The notes beneath the pieces were generated by a model. It ran no database searches and was not told the origin of the DNA. It worked only from the letters and a program-made list of their open reading frames with translations. The position numbers and the translations under genes are program-made. From Formosa haliotis (lineage in GTDB: Bacteria > Bacteroidota > Bacteroidia > Flavobacteriales > Flavobacteriaceae), in NCBI RefSeq assembly GCF_001685485.1, contig NZ_BDEL01000001.1, positions 1,423,501-1,487,500 on the forward strand: DNA of 64,000 nucleotides, given 5' to 3'. Shown in pieces: positions 30,101 to 37,530 of this stretch; position 1 is the first letter of the stretch; each line of letters starts with the position of its first letter.

Positions 30101-30419
30101 ATTGAACTGTAAAGTTCCTTTTATTTCCAATATCTATGGTTTGAGATGCGTAGCCAATGGTTGAAATTACTAATTTATGATTTGTACTCTTTACACGAAG
30201 AGCGAAATTACCATCAAAATCGGCAACTCCTCCCGTTAAGGTTCTGTTTTCGGCATCCTGTTCAATAACAGTTGCCCCCATAATTGGTTCTTTTGTTTTT
30301 GCATCAACGACCTGACCTCTGACCACTTGCCCGGAGGATTGTGCAGACAACTGGAATGATGTAAAGAAAATCAATACAAGTGAAAAACTATAAAGTAAAT
30401 TGGTTATATTATATTTCAT
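27135..30419 (-). CDS. SusC/RagA-family TonB-dependent transporter (first pair)
   Basis: This 1094-residue protein has a signal peptide ending LSAQ (about residue 27), a carboxypeptidase-regulatory-like domain (VRGQVVDAKTKEPIMGATVI), a plug domain (ALQGRVPGVDITANSGDPGAG; SGVLIINTKRG) and a long beta-barrel ending FTIGLRMRF. It starts 2 bp after the preceding FAS1 gene's stop and leads into susD with a 13-bp gap, so translation is probably coupled. It should transport an oligosaccharide too large for porins. It is 30-80 residues longer than the other two SusC proteins in the window. Confidence 0.93.
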   Translation of the reverse strand: MKYNITNLLYSFSLVLIFFTSFQLSAQSSGQVVRGQVVDAKTKEPIMGATVIEQDAENRTLTGGVADFDGNFALRVKSTNHKLVISTIGYASQTIDIGNKRNFTVQLVEKVEGLDEIVINASKGDDDGLLNIADRDLTTSAVTIKASEVQDTQAASIDEALQGRVPGVDITANSGDPGAGMQIRIRGTSSITGSSDPLIVVDGMPYETSVPADFNFGTADEQGYAALLNVAPSDIESITILKDAAATAMWGSRAASGVLIINTKRGAIGAPKIGFSYTGTVQQLPNTIPMLSGDQYSQLIPEAYMNRTGTPLNSLTIKEFQYDPQEVYYYNNYGNNTDWIDAITQTGLTGEYNLSMQGGGERARYYSSVGYYNSKGVTKGTAYERINGRLNLDYVVSDRIKFKADISYTHTDTDRNYVNSFDTSDRDRLRSVAYGKMPNMSIYEYDDLGDITPNYFSPEQNIQGGYSRTYNPLAMAEFATNNQVGERIVPHFFVMVDIVPNKLISTFDIQYDFNSTKAKSFLPQNATGRPFTETVVNRASDSDIDATSITTKTNFIYTPNLGGKHSFKSVLSIQSNDYRYESHEALTSNTASSLLTDPSVPSRIQNSELKLYTNNSQSRNIGALINAQYGYDDRYLINVGLRGDGNSKFGKDNRYALFPSISTRWRVSGEQFMKNLDWVDDFSIRASLGQSGRTPRYDYRYFNYYSNYSSEYLGENGVYPANIQLNNLRWETLTGGNIGFNIELFDRKMILDVDLYKNRTKDLLFENIDITTVSGYPGLSDQNVGVIDNQGWEIGLYTTPLRTEKWRIDFNFNISRNENIIREISEFYPNESGNIDRNGEYKRFLQVDNPFGSFYGYKFKGVYSDLQSTKALDASGNVIVGPNGQEVYMRFNYPNVDYTFQPGDAIYEDVNKDGNIDSRDVVYLGNSNPKFTGGFGPSISFNNQFKLQLFFTYRIDYDIINGTNMVTTNMYNYDNQSTAVLSRWRNPGDETDMPRAVIGGGYNWLGSSRYVEDASFLTFRTATFSYNFSKNVIKSLRLDDLNMYFTADNIMTFTNYRGQNPEVNMKGGDPFGIAIDYSRTPPTRRFTIGLRMRF

Positions 30420-30421
30420 AT

Positions 30422-32656
30422 TTATTCCGTGTAAAAAAGATAATTATCTACTAAATGAATAAGAGTACGATCGGCTAAATGATTACTTTCGAGAGGAATG
30501 TAAGTAGCTATTCTATTGCTTGAATCGATAAAGCTAAGATCACCTACTGCAGATACTATATTGACATAAGTTTTCTCGCCAAACTCTGTTTTAAGTAGTG
30601 TTTCTGTTAATCCATTGATTAAACCGTCGTCAGAAGCTGTGCGATTAGTAAGGAAGTGATATTTCACAAAATTTGCAATTTCATCCTTAATCGTATCATC
30701 TGCTGGAACAAAGTTTGGTTCTCCTGTTAATGTGTCTCCTGGTAAGACTCCATCCATAACGGCTTGCTTAATAGCATCGTTACTCGGAATTACAAAAGTA
30801 AAAGGAGTCCCCAATTCAATACCATCGATTGCTCCTGAGGCTTCATCGTACAATCCTGAATTTTTTAAGAACTCAAAGAAAAATGCAAATTTAGAGTCAG
30901 GTTCAGATGCGATTTCAGCCAAATCTACACCTTGAAACTCTTCGCTAAATTCTAATAATTTATCGATATAATAAGTACGTCCATTCTCCTTATCTTCGTA
31001 TCCTAAAATATTTACAGTATTTTCTAGAACCTCGTTACCTGCAGCAAATACTTGATTATTGTTCCACTTAATGTATTCACCTGGTAAATCGAAATCTCCT
31101 GATCGGATAATACCTGATCCAGAAAGATCATTTAATTCCATATTAGGGGTAGGTACAATACCATTGTATAATATCCTTAAAATTCGAGCACGTGCTAAGC
31201 TACCTCGTACCTCATTACCTGTTTCAGGAGAAACAAATACCCACTCTGATCGATTTATATCATAATTATATCCTAAATCCATTAAAACTTCATCGGAAGG
31301 TAAAAACAACGTGTAATCACTATAGATATTACTAATTATTTCACGATATCCAGAACCATCATTAAACAATCGAGTGGCTAGCGTAAAGCCTGGATCAAGA
31401 TAAGCAGACGTATAAACAGAATAAAACAAATTAGACTCTTGTACTCTACTCGTTCCATAGAAGAAACCGTTGCTTAAAATTTCTGCTTCAACAACATCTG
31501 TATCCATATCAATACGAATATCTTCTTCAAGAGCATTACTATATCCTGATACTTTTGATGGCCATACTGCGGCTTGTATCATATGAGCATTAAAAAAATC
31601 TTGATATATATATTTAGGTAATTCACCTAAAGACGAATATTTATTCAATAATATCTCATCAACAAATATCTGTAATGATTCATTATTGGGAACTATTAAG
31701 GTATAGGCATCACTTTGCCCATCATTATCTGTTGCTTTTAGAAAGTTTTCATTATTTGGAGAAAATGATAAGGTAGGATCGTATACTTTAATATAAACAT
31801 CATCAGAATTACGTGTATAATTTCTATACGTTGTTGTTGCCTCCTGATCGAAATTATAGCTAATTAAATTATCTTCTAACATTTCATAAAACAAGCTGTA
31901 ATCTGAACTTTGTTCTATTTTTTGGTCAAGATTTAATGGTGGTAATATTACTTTATTTACCTCGTGAATAATACCATTTTCAGCAACTATATCGGCCTGC
32001 ACAACTTCGGAGTTTAAAACATTAAACCCTGTATATATTTCATCCTTAAAAAAGTAATTATAATCGTAACTTCCTAACGAAGCTGCATTCATATATTCCT
32101 CTGTGAAATAGGAGACATACTTATTATTATTGTCTCCTGGAATATAATAATCTCCCCCTTCAACATTGTTCCGATTAGATCCTACAACTACCATTGGCGA
32201 ACCATTAATAGTCCTCTTTTCAAAACCATCATAGTAAGCTGTTCGACGTCTAAAAGCTAAATCCACTTCCCAACCAATATTAGATTGATAATCCGAAAGT
32301 CTTTCGGTACGAAATGCATTATATATAAGAGCGTATTTTACAATTTTTGATGCTATTATAGTATCAACCTGCGAAATATCTGAAACACCTTGTTCCTTAA
32401 AAAAGGAGGTAAAAGCATCATCATTTGGGGCCATTAATGTCCAATATCCTGCTTTCCCTAGAATATCTTTATATCCGGCAATTTCTATAAGTTTTATTAG
32501 ATTTTGAAAATTACCTTCAGTTTCAAGTTGTTGGTAAATAGGGGGTTCAAGATCGTCGGGTCTTGCATAATACTCATCAACTTCATCTCTGCTACAATTA
32601 GCAAGAAAAAAGAAAAGTGGTAAGCATAGCAAATAATATGGTATTATTTTCTTCAT
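30422..32656 (-). CDS. Large multi-FAS1 lipoprotein, operon head
   Basis: This is a 744-residue lipoprotein (lipobox LANC, Cys about residue 21). At least three fasciclin-type repeats can be seen: one at about residues 45-240 (IEIAGYKDILGKAGYWTLMA to NGIIHEVNKVILPPLNLDQ), one in the middle (YREIISNIYSDYTLFLPSDEV), and one near residues 600-740 (PFTFVIPSNDAIKQAV to TLIHLVDNYLFYTE). The first repeat has an insertion with Asn/Tyr-rich sequence. As the first gene of the operon, directly before susC, it is a candidate surface glycan-binding or assembly protein. A CAGGAT double-decamer box lies 218 bp upstream and a 12-bp palindrome 140 bp upstream. FAS1 in bacteria has no single known function. 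Confidence 0.75.
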   Translation of the reverse strand: MKKIIPYYLLCLPLFFFLANCSRDEVDEYYARPDDLEPPIYQQLETEGNFQNLIKLIEIAGYKDILGKAGYWTLMAPNDDAFTSFFKEQGVSDISQVDTIIASKIVKYALIYNAFRTERLSDYQSNIGWEVDLAFRRRTAYYDGFEKRTINGSPMVVVGSNRNNVEGGDYYIPGDNNNKYVSYFTEEYMNAASLGSYDYNYFFKDEIYTGFNVLNSEVVQADIVAENGIIHEVNKVILPPLNLDQKIEQSSDYSLFYEMLEDNLISYNFDQEATTTYRNYTRNSDDVYIKVYDPTLSFSPNNENFLKATDNDGQSDAYTLIVPNNESLQIFVDEILLNKYSSLGELPKYIYQDFFNAHMIQAAVWPSKVSGYSNALEEDIRIDMDTDVVEAEILSNGFFYGTSRVQESNLFYSVYTSAYLDPGFTLATRLFNDGSGYREIISNIYSDYTLFLPSDEVLMDLGYNYDINRSEWVFVSPETGNEVRGSLARARILRILYNGIVPTPNMELNDLSGSGIIRSGDFDLPGEYIKWNNNQVFAAGNEVLENTVNILGYEDKENGRTYYIDKLLEFSEEFQGVDLAEIASEPDSKFAFFFEFLKNSGLYDEASGAIDGIELGTPFTFVIPSNDAIKQAVMDGVLPGDTLTGEPNFVPADDTIKDEIANFVKYHFLTNRTASDDGLINGLTETLLKTEFGEKTYVNIVSAVGDLSFIDSSNRIATYIPLESNHLADRTLIHLVDNYLFYTE

Positions 32657-32795
32657 TATAGTTAGACTTATTTGGTTTGTGGAAAAATAAAAAGTGGTTA
32701 CTTTACCAACTTTTAAAAAAATGGTTGTCTTATAAAAATAGAGTTAGTTGATTTTTGTGATTAATAATTAGTTTTAATATTGATTTTTTAATATA

Positions 32796-32807
32796 GTAAT
32801 CGATTAC
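32796..32807. promoter_or_regulatory. Palindrome GTAATCGATTAC, LacI-type operator candidate
   Basis: This perfect 12-bp palindrome has the AAnCGnTT-like centre (AATCGATT) common in LacI-family operators. It lies 140 bp upstream of the SusCD/FAS1 operon start. No LacI-family gene is in the window, and I saw no second copy. Confidence 0.35.
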
Positions 32808-32874
32808 AATATGTTGATAGAAATAAATGTAGTTAACACATTTCTTTCACGAATAAAACGTTAATTTTCTGTTA

Positions 32875-32894
32875 AGGCATCCTGCAGTATCCTG
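32875..32894 (-). promoter_or_regulatory. Pectin-locus box 1 (CAGGATACTG CAGGATGCCT)
   Basis: Two consecutive decamers form the clearest direct repeat of the five boxes in the window. It is oriented toward the FAS1/SusCD operon, 218 bp from the first ATG. See the related copies at 33016, 46577, 46752 and 52857. Confidence 0.6.
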
Positions 32895-33015
32895 ATAATT
32901 GATTTTTTCTTAAAAAAATTAAAAAAAAATGAACACTCTTTATATTTCTATGAATTAACCTGAGAATTTCATTTTATCTAAAAGCTTAAAACAAAACTTA
33001 TAAATTAAGTTGCTA

Positions 33016-33035
33016 CAGGTTACCACAGGATAGTA
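33016..33035 (+). promoter_or_regulatory. Pectin-locus box 2 (CAGGTTACCA CAGGATAGTA)
   Basis: This direct decamer repeat is oriented toward the lipoprotein gene at 33096, 60 bp from its ATG. A sequence close to the Bacteroidota -7 element (TACATTTA versus TAnnTTTG) starts 27 bp after the C of CAGGAT, at 33053. Confidence 0.6.
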
Positions 33036-33095
33036 ATTTTAATAGTATAGAATACATTTAAATTATTATAGTAACTCTTAAATACACTAATTAGA

Positions 33096-34271
33096 ATGAA
33101 AACCAAACTCAATTATGTAATAACACTACTCTTAATATCCGTACTTTTCGGTGTTACATCCTGCAATTCAGAAGATTACCCAGATGTGAATAATAATGAT
33201 GATTCGCTAGGAGAGATAAAATCTTTTATCGTTAGGCCTGGCTTTAATATGGCTTTAATTGAAGGAATTATCGTTGATCCTAATATTTCTGAGGCCATTA
33301 TTTATTGGAATGATCAATCTGAATCAATTAGTGCTCCTATTAATAACAATAACATTTCTGTACAAATAGAAAATTTACAAGAAAATAAGCTTTACACGTT
33401 TCAAATTAAATCTTTAGATGCACATGGAAACAATTCCAATTTTGTAAGTGCAGGAACTACTGTATATGGACCTAATTATGTACGAGAACTTAAAAACCGT
33501 AATATTTCCACAAGTAAACTAAATGGAACCAATTTAAATCTTTCTTTTAGTTCTGCAGATTTAACTTCTGGTATTTTAGGTACAGAACTTTTTTATATCA
33601 ATTCTGAAGATATAGAAAAAGAAATTTTAATAGATCCAAATAATAACGATTTATACATCTCTGATTTTAAAAGTGGTTCTACCCTTAAACACAGATCTTA
33701 CTTTGTGTACTCTCCTTTAAGTCTAGATACACTTTATACAGATTATACGACGCATAAACCTTTTGTGTTACCTGTATTAGGAAATGCTTCCGTACCATAT
33801 TTGGCATCTGAAACAGGAGGCCGATGGGGCACTTTGGCAGAGCCATGGATTACTAATGAAGCTGCTAAAAACCATGATGGTTTTGGAGGTTGGGACGAAA
33901 AGAATGACAACATCTTTAACCTTGAGTCTGGATGGGGATCACCTTATATTGTAAACGGTAAAATTCATCAAGTCATAAATGCAGAACCTGCTAACTATAG
34001 ATTAACAGTTGAGGTATTAAACACCAATCATGATACTAACGTCGATGGTGCATATTTTGTTATAGCTAAAGGTAATACTGGCTTACCTGACTTAGAAGAA
34101 ATCGAAACATCCACAGAAGTGATTGGATACCAGAAAATTGAATTATCCGGAACCTATACGGTAGATTTTATATTAGATGAAAGTACCGATATCTCTATAG
34201 GAGAAGTTACCACACAGAATGGGAACCTCTATTGCAATATTACATCTTGGTCTTTGAGTTTAGCCAATTAA
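33096..34271 (+). CDS. DUF4998/DUF5013-like surface lipoprotein
   Basis: This is a 391-residue lipoprotein (lipobox VTSC, Cys about residue 23). Residues about 40-125 form a fibronectin-like module (AIIYWNDQSESISAPI; LYTFQIKSLDAHGN) that resembles DUF4998. The C-terminal 170 residues, with GGRWGTLAEPWITNEAAKNH followed by GGWDEKN and GWGSPYIVNGKIHQ, resemble DUF5013, a galactose-binding-like beta-sandwich. No catalytic motif is visible. Such lipoproteins occur beside susCD genes as putative surface glycan-binding proteins. The gene stands alone, divergent from the SusCD/FAS1 operon, with its own copy of the shared CAGGAT box, so it probably serves the same substrate. Domain names are from recognition, not a search. 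Confidence 0.65.
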   Translation: MKTKLNYVITLLLISVLFGVTSCNSEDYPDVNNNDDSLGEIKSFIVRPGFNMALIEGIIVDPNISEAIIYWNDQSESISAPINNNNISVQIENLQENKLYTFQIKSLDAHGNNSNFVSAGTTVYGPNYVRELKNRNISTSKLNGTNLNLSFSSADLTSGILGTELFYINSEDIEKEILIDPNNNDLYISDFKSGSTLKHRSYFVYSPLSLDTLYTDYTTHKPFVLPVLGNASVPYLASETGGRWGTLAEPWITNEAAKNHDGFGGWDEKNDNIFNLESGWGSPYIVNGKIHQVINAEPANYRLTVEVLNTNHDTNVDGAYFVIAKGNTGLPDLEEIETSTEVIGYQKIELSGTYTVDFILDESTDISIGEVTTQNGNLYCNITSWSLSLAN

Positions 34272-34367
34272 CATAACCTACAAAAGACATTTAATAAACT
34301 GAGTTTAAAAATACTTTTAATAAATCTTCTTGTTTCATAAGTGTGTAAAATTTAAAATTAATCAAAA

Positions 34368-34400
34368 AAAATCTCAGGTCAATTTTTAACCTGAGATTTT
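34368..34400. terminator. Bidirectional intrinsic terminator between convergent genes
   Basis: ATCTCAGGT (34371-34379) and ACCTGAGAT (34389-34397) pair perfectly around loop CAATTTTTA, with A-runs on the left and T-runs on the right, so it works on both strands. The same loop and nearly the same stem recur at 52607-52633. Confidence 0.85.
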
Positions 34401-34455
34401 AAAACTTACACAGTTTATAAGATACCGCCTAAGTATTGAATTTATGATCTCATCA

Positions 34456-36894
34456 TCAAATGGAATTCAGTTCTACTTTCCCTGTTTTTAAACCCTTTCC
34501 TTTTACCTCTAGAATAATATCTCCCGGATTCTGTGTGGCTTGAACAAGCACTACTAATTTCCCACTAAACAATTTCATAGTTGGTAAATGAAACTGTTCT
34601 AAAGAAGTGGCGTCCCCATTGCAGGAAGCGCGATAAACTCCGCCTTTACCTTTAACTTTAAATTGTAATTGATTTGCAGCTGTCGGACATGGGATACCGT
34701 TTTTGTCGACAACAGAAACCTCAACATAAGACAAATCTTTTCCATCTGCTTGAATGGTTTTACGATCTGGAGTCAATACAATTTCATAGGGCTTTCCAGA
34801 AGTATGTATTTCCTTTTCCGCCACCGCATGACCTGATTTATCAAAAGCCACAACTTTTACCGTTCCTGGCTCGTAAGTAACATCCATCCACATTAAACGG
34901 TACCGGTTTTGTGGTGTGCTTTTATTTTTGGTTTGTACGCCCATACTTTTTCCGTTGACAAATAATTCGGCACTATCGTAATTCGTATAGACAAACACCG
35001 GTGTTATTTCCCCTTCTCGTCCTTCCCAATTCCAATGCGGTAAAATATGTAAGGTTTCTGCGTCAGTATTCCATCGACTTCTATATAAATAAAACCGATC
35101 TTTTGGCAACCCTGCTAAATCCGAAATTCCGAAGTAAGAACTCCGAGACGGCCATACATGATCGTAAGGCGTTGGCTCTCCCAAATAATCAAAACCTGTC
35201 CAAACAAATTCACCAATAACCCAAGGTTTATCGTCTTGCATGACAAAATCATCATCGGGCACATTCGACCAACTGCAATATTCTAAATCGTAAGATGAAC
35301 TTTGAAAATCAAGATACATTTTCATCGCTGCCTTTTCCACTGGAAATTTATAAATACCACGCGAACTAACCGTTGATGCGGTTTCTGACCCTAAAATAAA
35401 CCCTTGCGGAAACTTCTCGTAAGCTTCTTCGTATAAATGCACACGATAATTTAAGCCTGGCACATCTAAAAGTGATGCAAATCCAGATTCCATAACTGCT
35501 TTTACCTGATCCATACCTACGGTAACAGGACGTGTAGGATCTTCACGATGAAAAATCTCTTGCAGCCATTTCGCACGCTTTACACCTTCCGCACCCCATT
35601 GGTCTGGCACTTCATTTCCCGAACTCCACATTACTACACTTGGATGATTTCTTGTAGCATGCACTAAATTCACGATATCTTTTTCTGCATAGTCATCAAA
35701 AAAACGATGGTAACCATGCTCTACTTTTGGTTTTTTCCACTCATCAAAACTTTCGGCTAAAAATAAAAATCCCATTTCATCGCATAACTCTAATTGCTCT
35801 AAAGACGGCATATTATGAGAACTCCGAATTGCATTAGCTCCCAAATCCTTTAAAATTGTTAACTGTCGCCGTAAAGCTGCTTTATTTATTGCAGTCCCCA
35901 ACGGACCTAAATCGTGATGCAAACACACGCCTTTAAACTTTGTAGTTTTTCCATTTAACTGAAACCCGTGCTCGGCAGTATAATCTATTTCTCTAATACC
36001 AAATCGTGTAACTACTTCATCTTTTAATACCTTCCCGACATAAATTTGAGATACCGCCGTATATAAATATGGTGTTTCTGGGCTCCATAATTTTGGATTA
36101 GATACTTTTATATTCTGATCGAATTGATTTCCAAATTGCGTAGTGCTGCTCTTCGCTCCTACTTCATTTTTAACGGCATCATAAACTTTGGTTACCAAAG
36201 AAATACCATCGCCCGAAGCTTTTGTTTTAACATTCACCTGAGCTTCAGTTTTACTAACGTAAGGGGTGGTTATAAATGTTCCCCACTGGTCTATACTTTC
36301 TTTGTTTTTTACAATTAGAGATACTTTTCTGTATAAGCCCGCACCTGGGTACCAGCGCGATGAAAACTCTGGATTAGAAACGTCTACTGCCAAGATGTTT
36401 TCTCCTGTTCTTAAATCTTCTGAAATGTCGAAATAAAAATAGCTATACCCATACGCCCACTCACCAATTTTCTTTCCGTTTAAATACACTTTAGGCTCGC
36501 TCATAGCCCCTTCAAAGAGCAAAATTACCTTTTTACCTTTTTCAAAATGAGGCACAGAAAATGTATTTCTATACCAGGCTGTTCCTATAAATGGTAAAGC
36601 TCCAGTTCTTCCAGTTTTCTCGGCTGCCTCTTTTTCACCATTTTGAGTTATGGCAACATTTTGCTTATCTATGGACTTATCAAACGGACCATAGATTGCC
36701 CAATCGTGAGGCACAGTTACACTTTCCCAATTTGAATCGTTGAACTCGATTTTATAAGCATTTGTTTGATGCCCTTTATTAAATTTCCAACCCTGTTCTA
36801 AAACTTGAACTCTTCGTGTTTGTGCTTGTACTTGTACTTGTGTTAATTGTGTAAAGACTAACAATAAACACATTAAACATCTTAATTTCAACAT
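34456..36894 (-). CDS. GH2 beta-galactosidase-type glycosidase, secreted
   Basis: This 812-residue protein has a signal peptide ending VQAQ (about residue 25). A GH2 sugar-binding domain (GTAWYRNTFSVPHFEKGKK), an immunoglobulin-like domain and a TIM barrel follow. The barrel carries FKGVCLHHDLGPLGTAINKA, the acid/base Glu in VVMWSSGNEVPDQW (about residue 428) and the nucleophile Glu in WVIGEFVWTGFDYLGEP (about residue 562). The C-terminal part (TPVFVYTNYDSAELFVNGKS; SYVEVSVVDKNGIPCP) matches DUF4982 plus an Ig-like domain, usual in Bacteroidota beta-galactosidases. It would act on galactan side chains of rhamnogalacturonan. A spaced inverted repeat TAGAAC-N9-GTTCTA (36922-36942) lies just before the start. 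It carries no CAGGAT box of its own. Confidence 0.85.
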   Translation of the reverse strand: MLKLRCLMCLLLVFTQLTQVQVQAQTRRVQVLEQGWKFNKGHQTNAYKIEFNDSNWESVTVPHDWAIYGPFDKSIDKQNVAITQNGEKEAAEKTGRTGALPFIGTAWYRNTFSVPHFEKGKKVILLFEGAMSEPKVYLNGKKIGEWAYGYSYFYFDISEDLRTGENILAVDVSNPEFSSRWYPGAGLYRKVSLIVKNKESIDQWGTFITTPYVSKTEAQVNVKTKASGDGISLVTKVYDAVKNEVGAKSSTTQFGNQFDQNIKVSNPKLWSPETPYLYTAVSQIYVGKVLKDEVVTRFGIREIDYTAEHGFQLNGKTTKFKGVCLHHDLGPLGTAINKAALRRQLTILKDLGANAIRSSHNMPSLEQLELCDEMGFLFLAESFDEWKKPKVEHGYHRFFDDYAEKDIVNLVHATRNHPSVVMWSSGNEVPDQWGAEGVKRAKWLQEIFHREDPTRPVTVGMDQVKAVMESGFASLLDVPGLNYRVHLYEEAYEKFPQGFILGSETASTVSSRGIYKFPVEKAAMKMYLDFQSSSYDLEYCSWSNVPDDDFVMQDDKPWVIGEFVWTGFDYLGEPTPYDHVWPSRSSYFGISDLAGLPKDRFYLYRSRWNTDAETLHILPHWNWEGREGEITPVFVYTNYDSAELFVNGKSMGVQTKNKSTPQNRYRLMWMDVTYEPGTVKVVAFDKSGHAVAEKEIHTSGKPYEIVLTPDRKTIQADGKDLSYVEVSVVDKNGIPCPTAANQLQFKVKGKGGVYRASCNGDATSLEQFHLPTMKLFSGKLVVLVQATQNPGDIILEVKGKGLKTGKVELNSI

Positions 36895-37015
36895 TTTACT
36901 TATGTGATTTTATTAGTTTTATAGAACAATAATACCGTTCTAATGTATTTAATATTTTTTTTAGTTGTAAACGTCATTTACTGAATCCCCTATAGACTTA
37001 AGTCCCTCTTTGTTT

Positions 37016-37439
37016 TTACTCTAATATAAAGTTGGAATTATCAGAATTGGGCTTTCTATGATGTTCTAGATATTCATTCACAATATCTTCTGTGATATTT
37101 CCTGTACTCAAAACACCATAACCTGTGTCCCTAAAGTGTTTACTCCAATATGATTCCTTAATTTTAGAAATTCCTACTGTAACTTTCTTGAACTCCCCTT
37201 CATTTATTTTGTCAAAAAACTAATACTCTGTTTTAGTGAGTATTCGATATCCATATGGTCAGAACTTACAACTCTTTTAATATTTCAACTTCTTCGGCTT
37301 CACGTATTTGAATCAGTAAATCCCGGCAACGTGGCTGAATATCGCCTTTCAATACTTTATATCTATATTTGGTAGATCAAACTATGTAACAACTTAAACG
37401 ACTCACTGTATGCAATCTTTTTCGTTGAAATTCTCCCAT
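37016..37439 (-). pseudogene. IS200/IS605-type TnpA transposase remnant
   Basis: Reading the minus strand across several frames recovers a Y1-type transposase. The start is MGEFQ (ATG at 37439). Pieces such as KYRYKVLKGDIQPRCRDLLI, QIREAEEVEILKEL, VSSDHM and SYWSKHFRDTGYGVLSTGNI follow, and the end is EYLEHHRKPNSDNSNFILE with a stop at 37016-37018. Multiple frameshifts and small losses (including the HIH-type metal site after VSSDH) show it is inactive. Intact members are about 140-150 residues, so the whole gene span is present. It split the minus-strand enzyme locus between GH2 and the GH28 operon. Confidence 0.8.
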
Positions 37440-37473
37440 TCCATAAAGATATAATTTTTATATTACTAAAGTA

Positions 37474-37501
37474 CTGCAATAAAATTGCAGGGTTTAAACC
37501 C
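37474..37501. repeat. Palindromes next to the IS200 remnant
   Basis: CTGCAAT-AAA-ATTGCAG is followed at once by the perfect palindrome GGGTTTAAACCC, 35-62 bp upstream of the remnant tnpA start. IS200/IS605 elements carry subterminal hairpins here, so this is probably the element's left end. It could also act as a terminator for the gene ending at 37531. Confidence 0.45.
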
Positions 37502-37530
37502 TTATTTGAAACCAATAAATGTTTTAAGAA

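Larger units (their letters stand above)
32657..33095. other. Divergent intergenic region with two facing regulatory boxes
   Basis: This 439-bp AT-rich region separates the minus-strand SusCD/FAS1 operon from the plus-strand lipoprotein gene. It contains a palindrome (32796-32807) and two oppositely oriented CAGGAT boxes (32875-32894 minus; 33016-33035 plus). I found no open frame of note and no strong promoter match on the minus strand. Confidence 0.6.
36895..37530. other. Gap holding an IS200 remnant
   Basis: This 636-bp stretch between the GH2 gene and the GH28 operon holds a decayed IS200-type transposase (37016-37439) and two short palindromic elements (37474-37501). The 120 bp next to GH2 contain only a short inverted repeat at 36922-36942. 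Confidence 0.6.

Noticed and set aside
37016..37439. Active IS200 element
   Set aside because: Several frameshifts and loss of the metal-binding His motif show it is dead.
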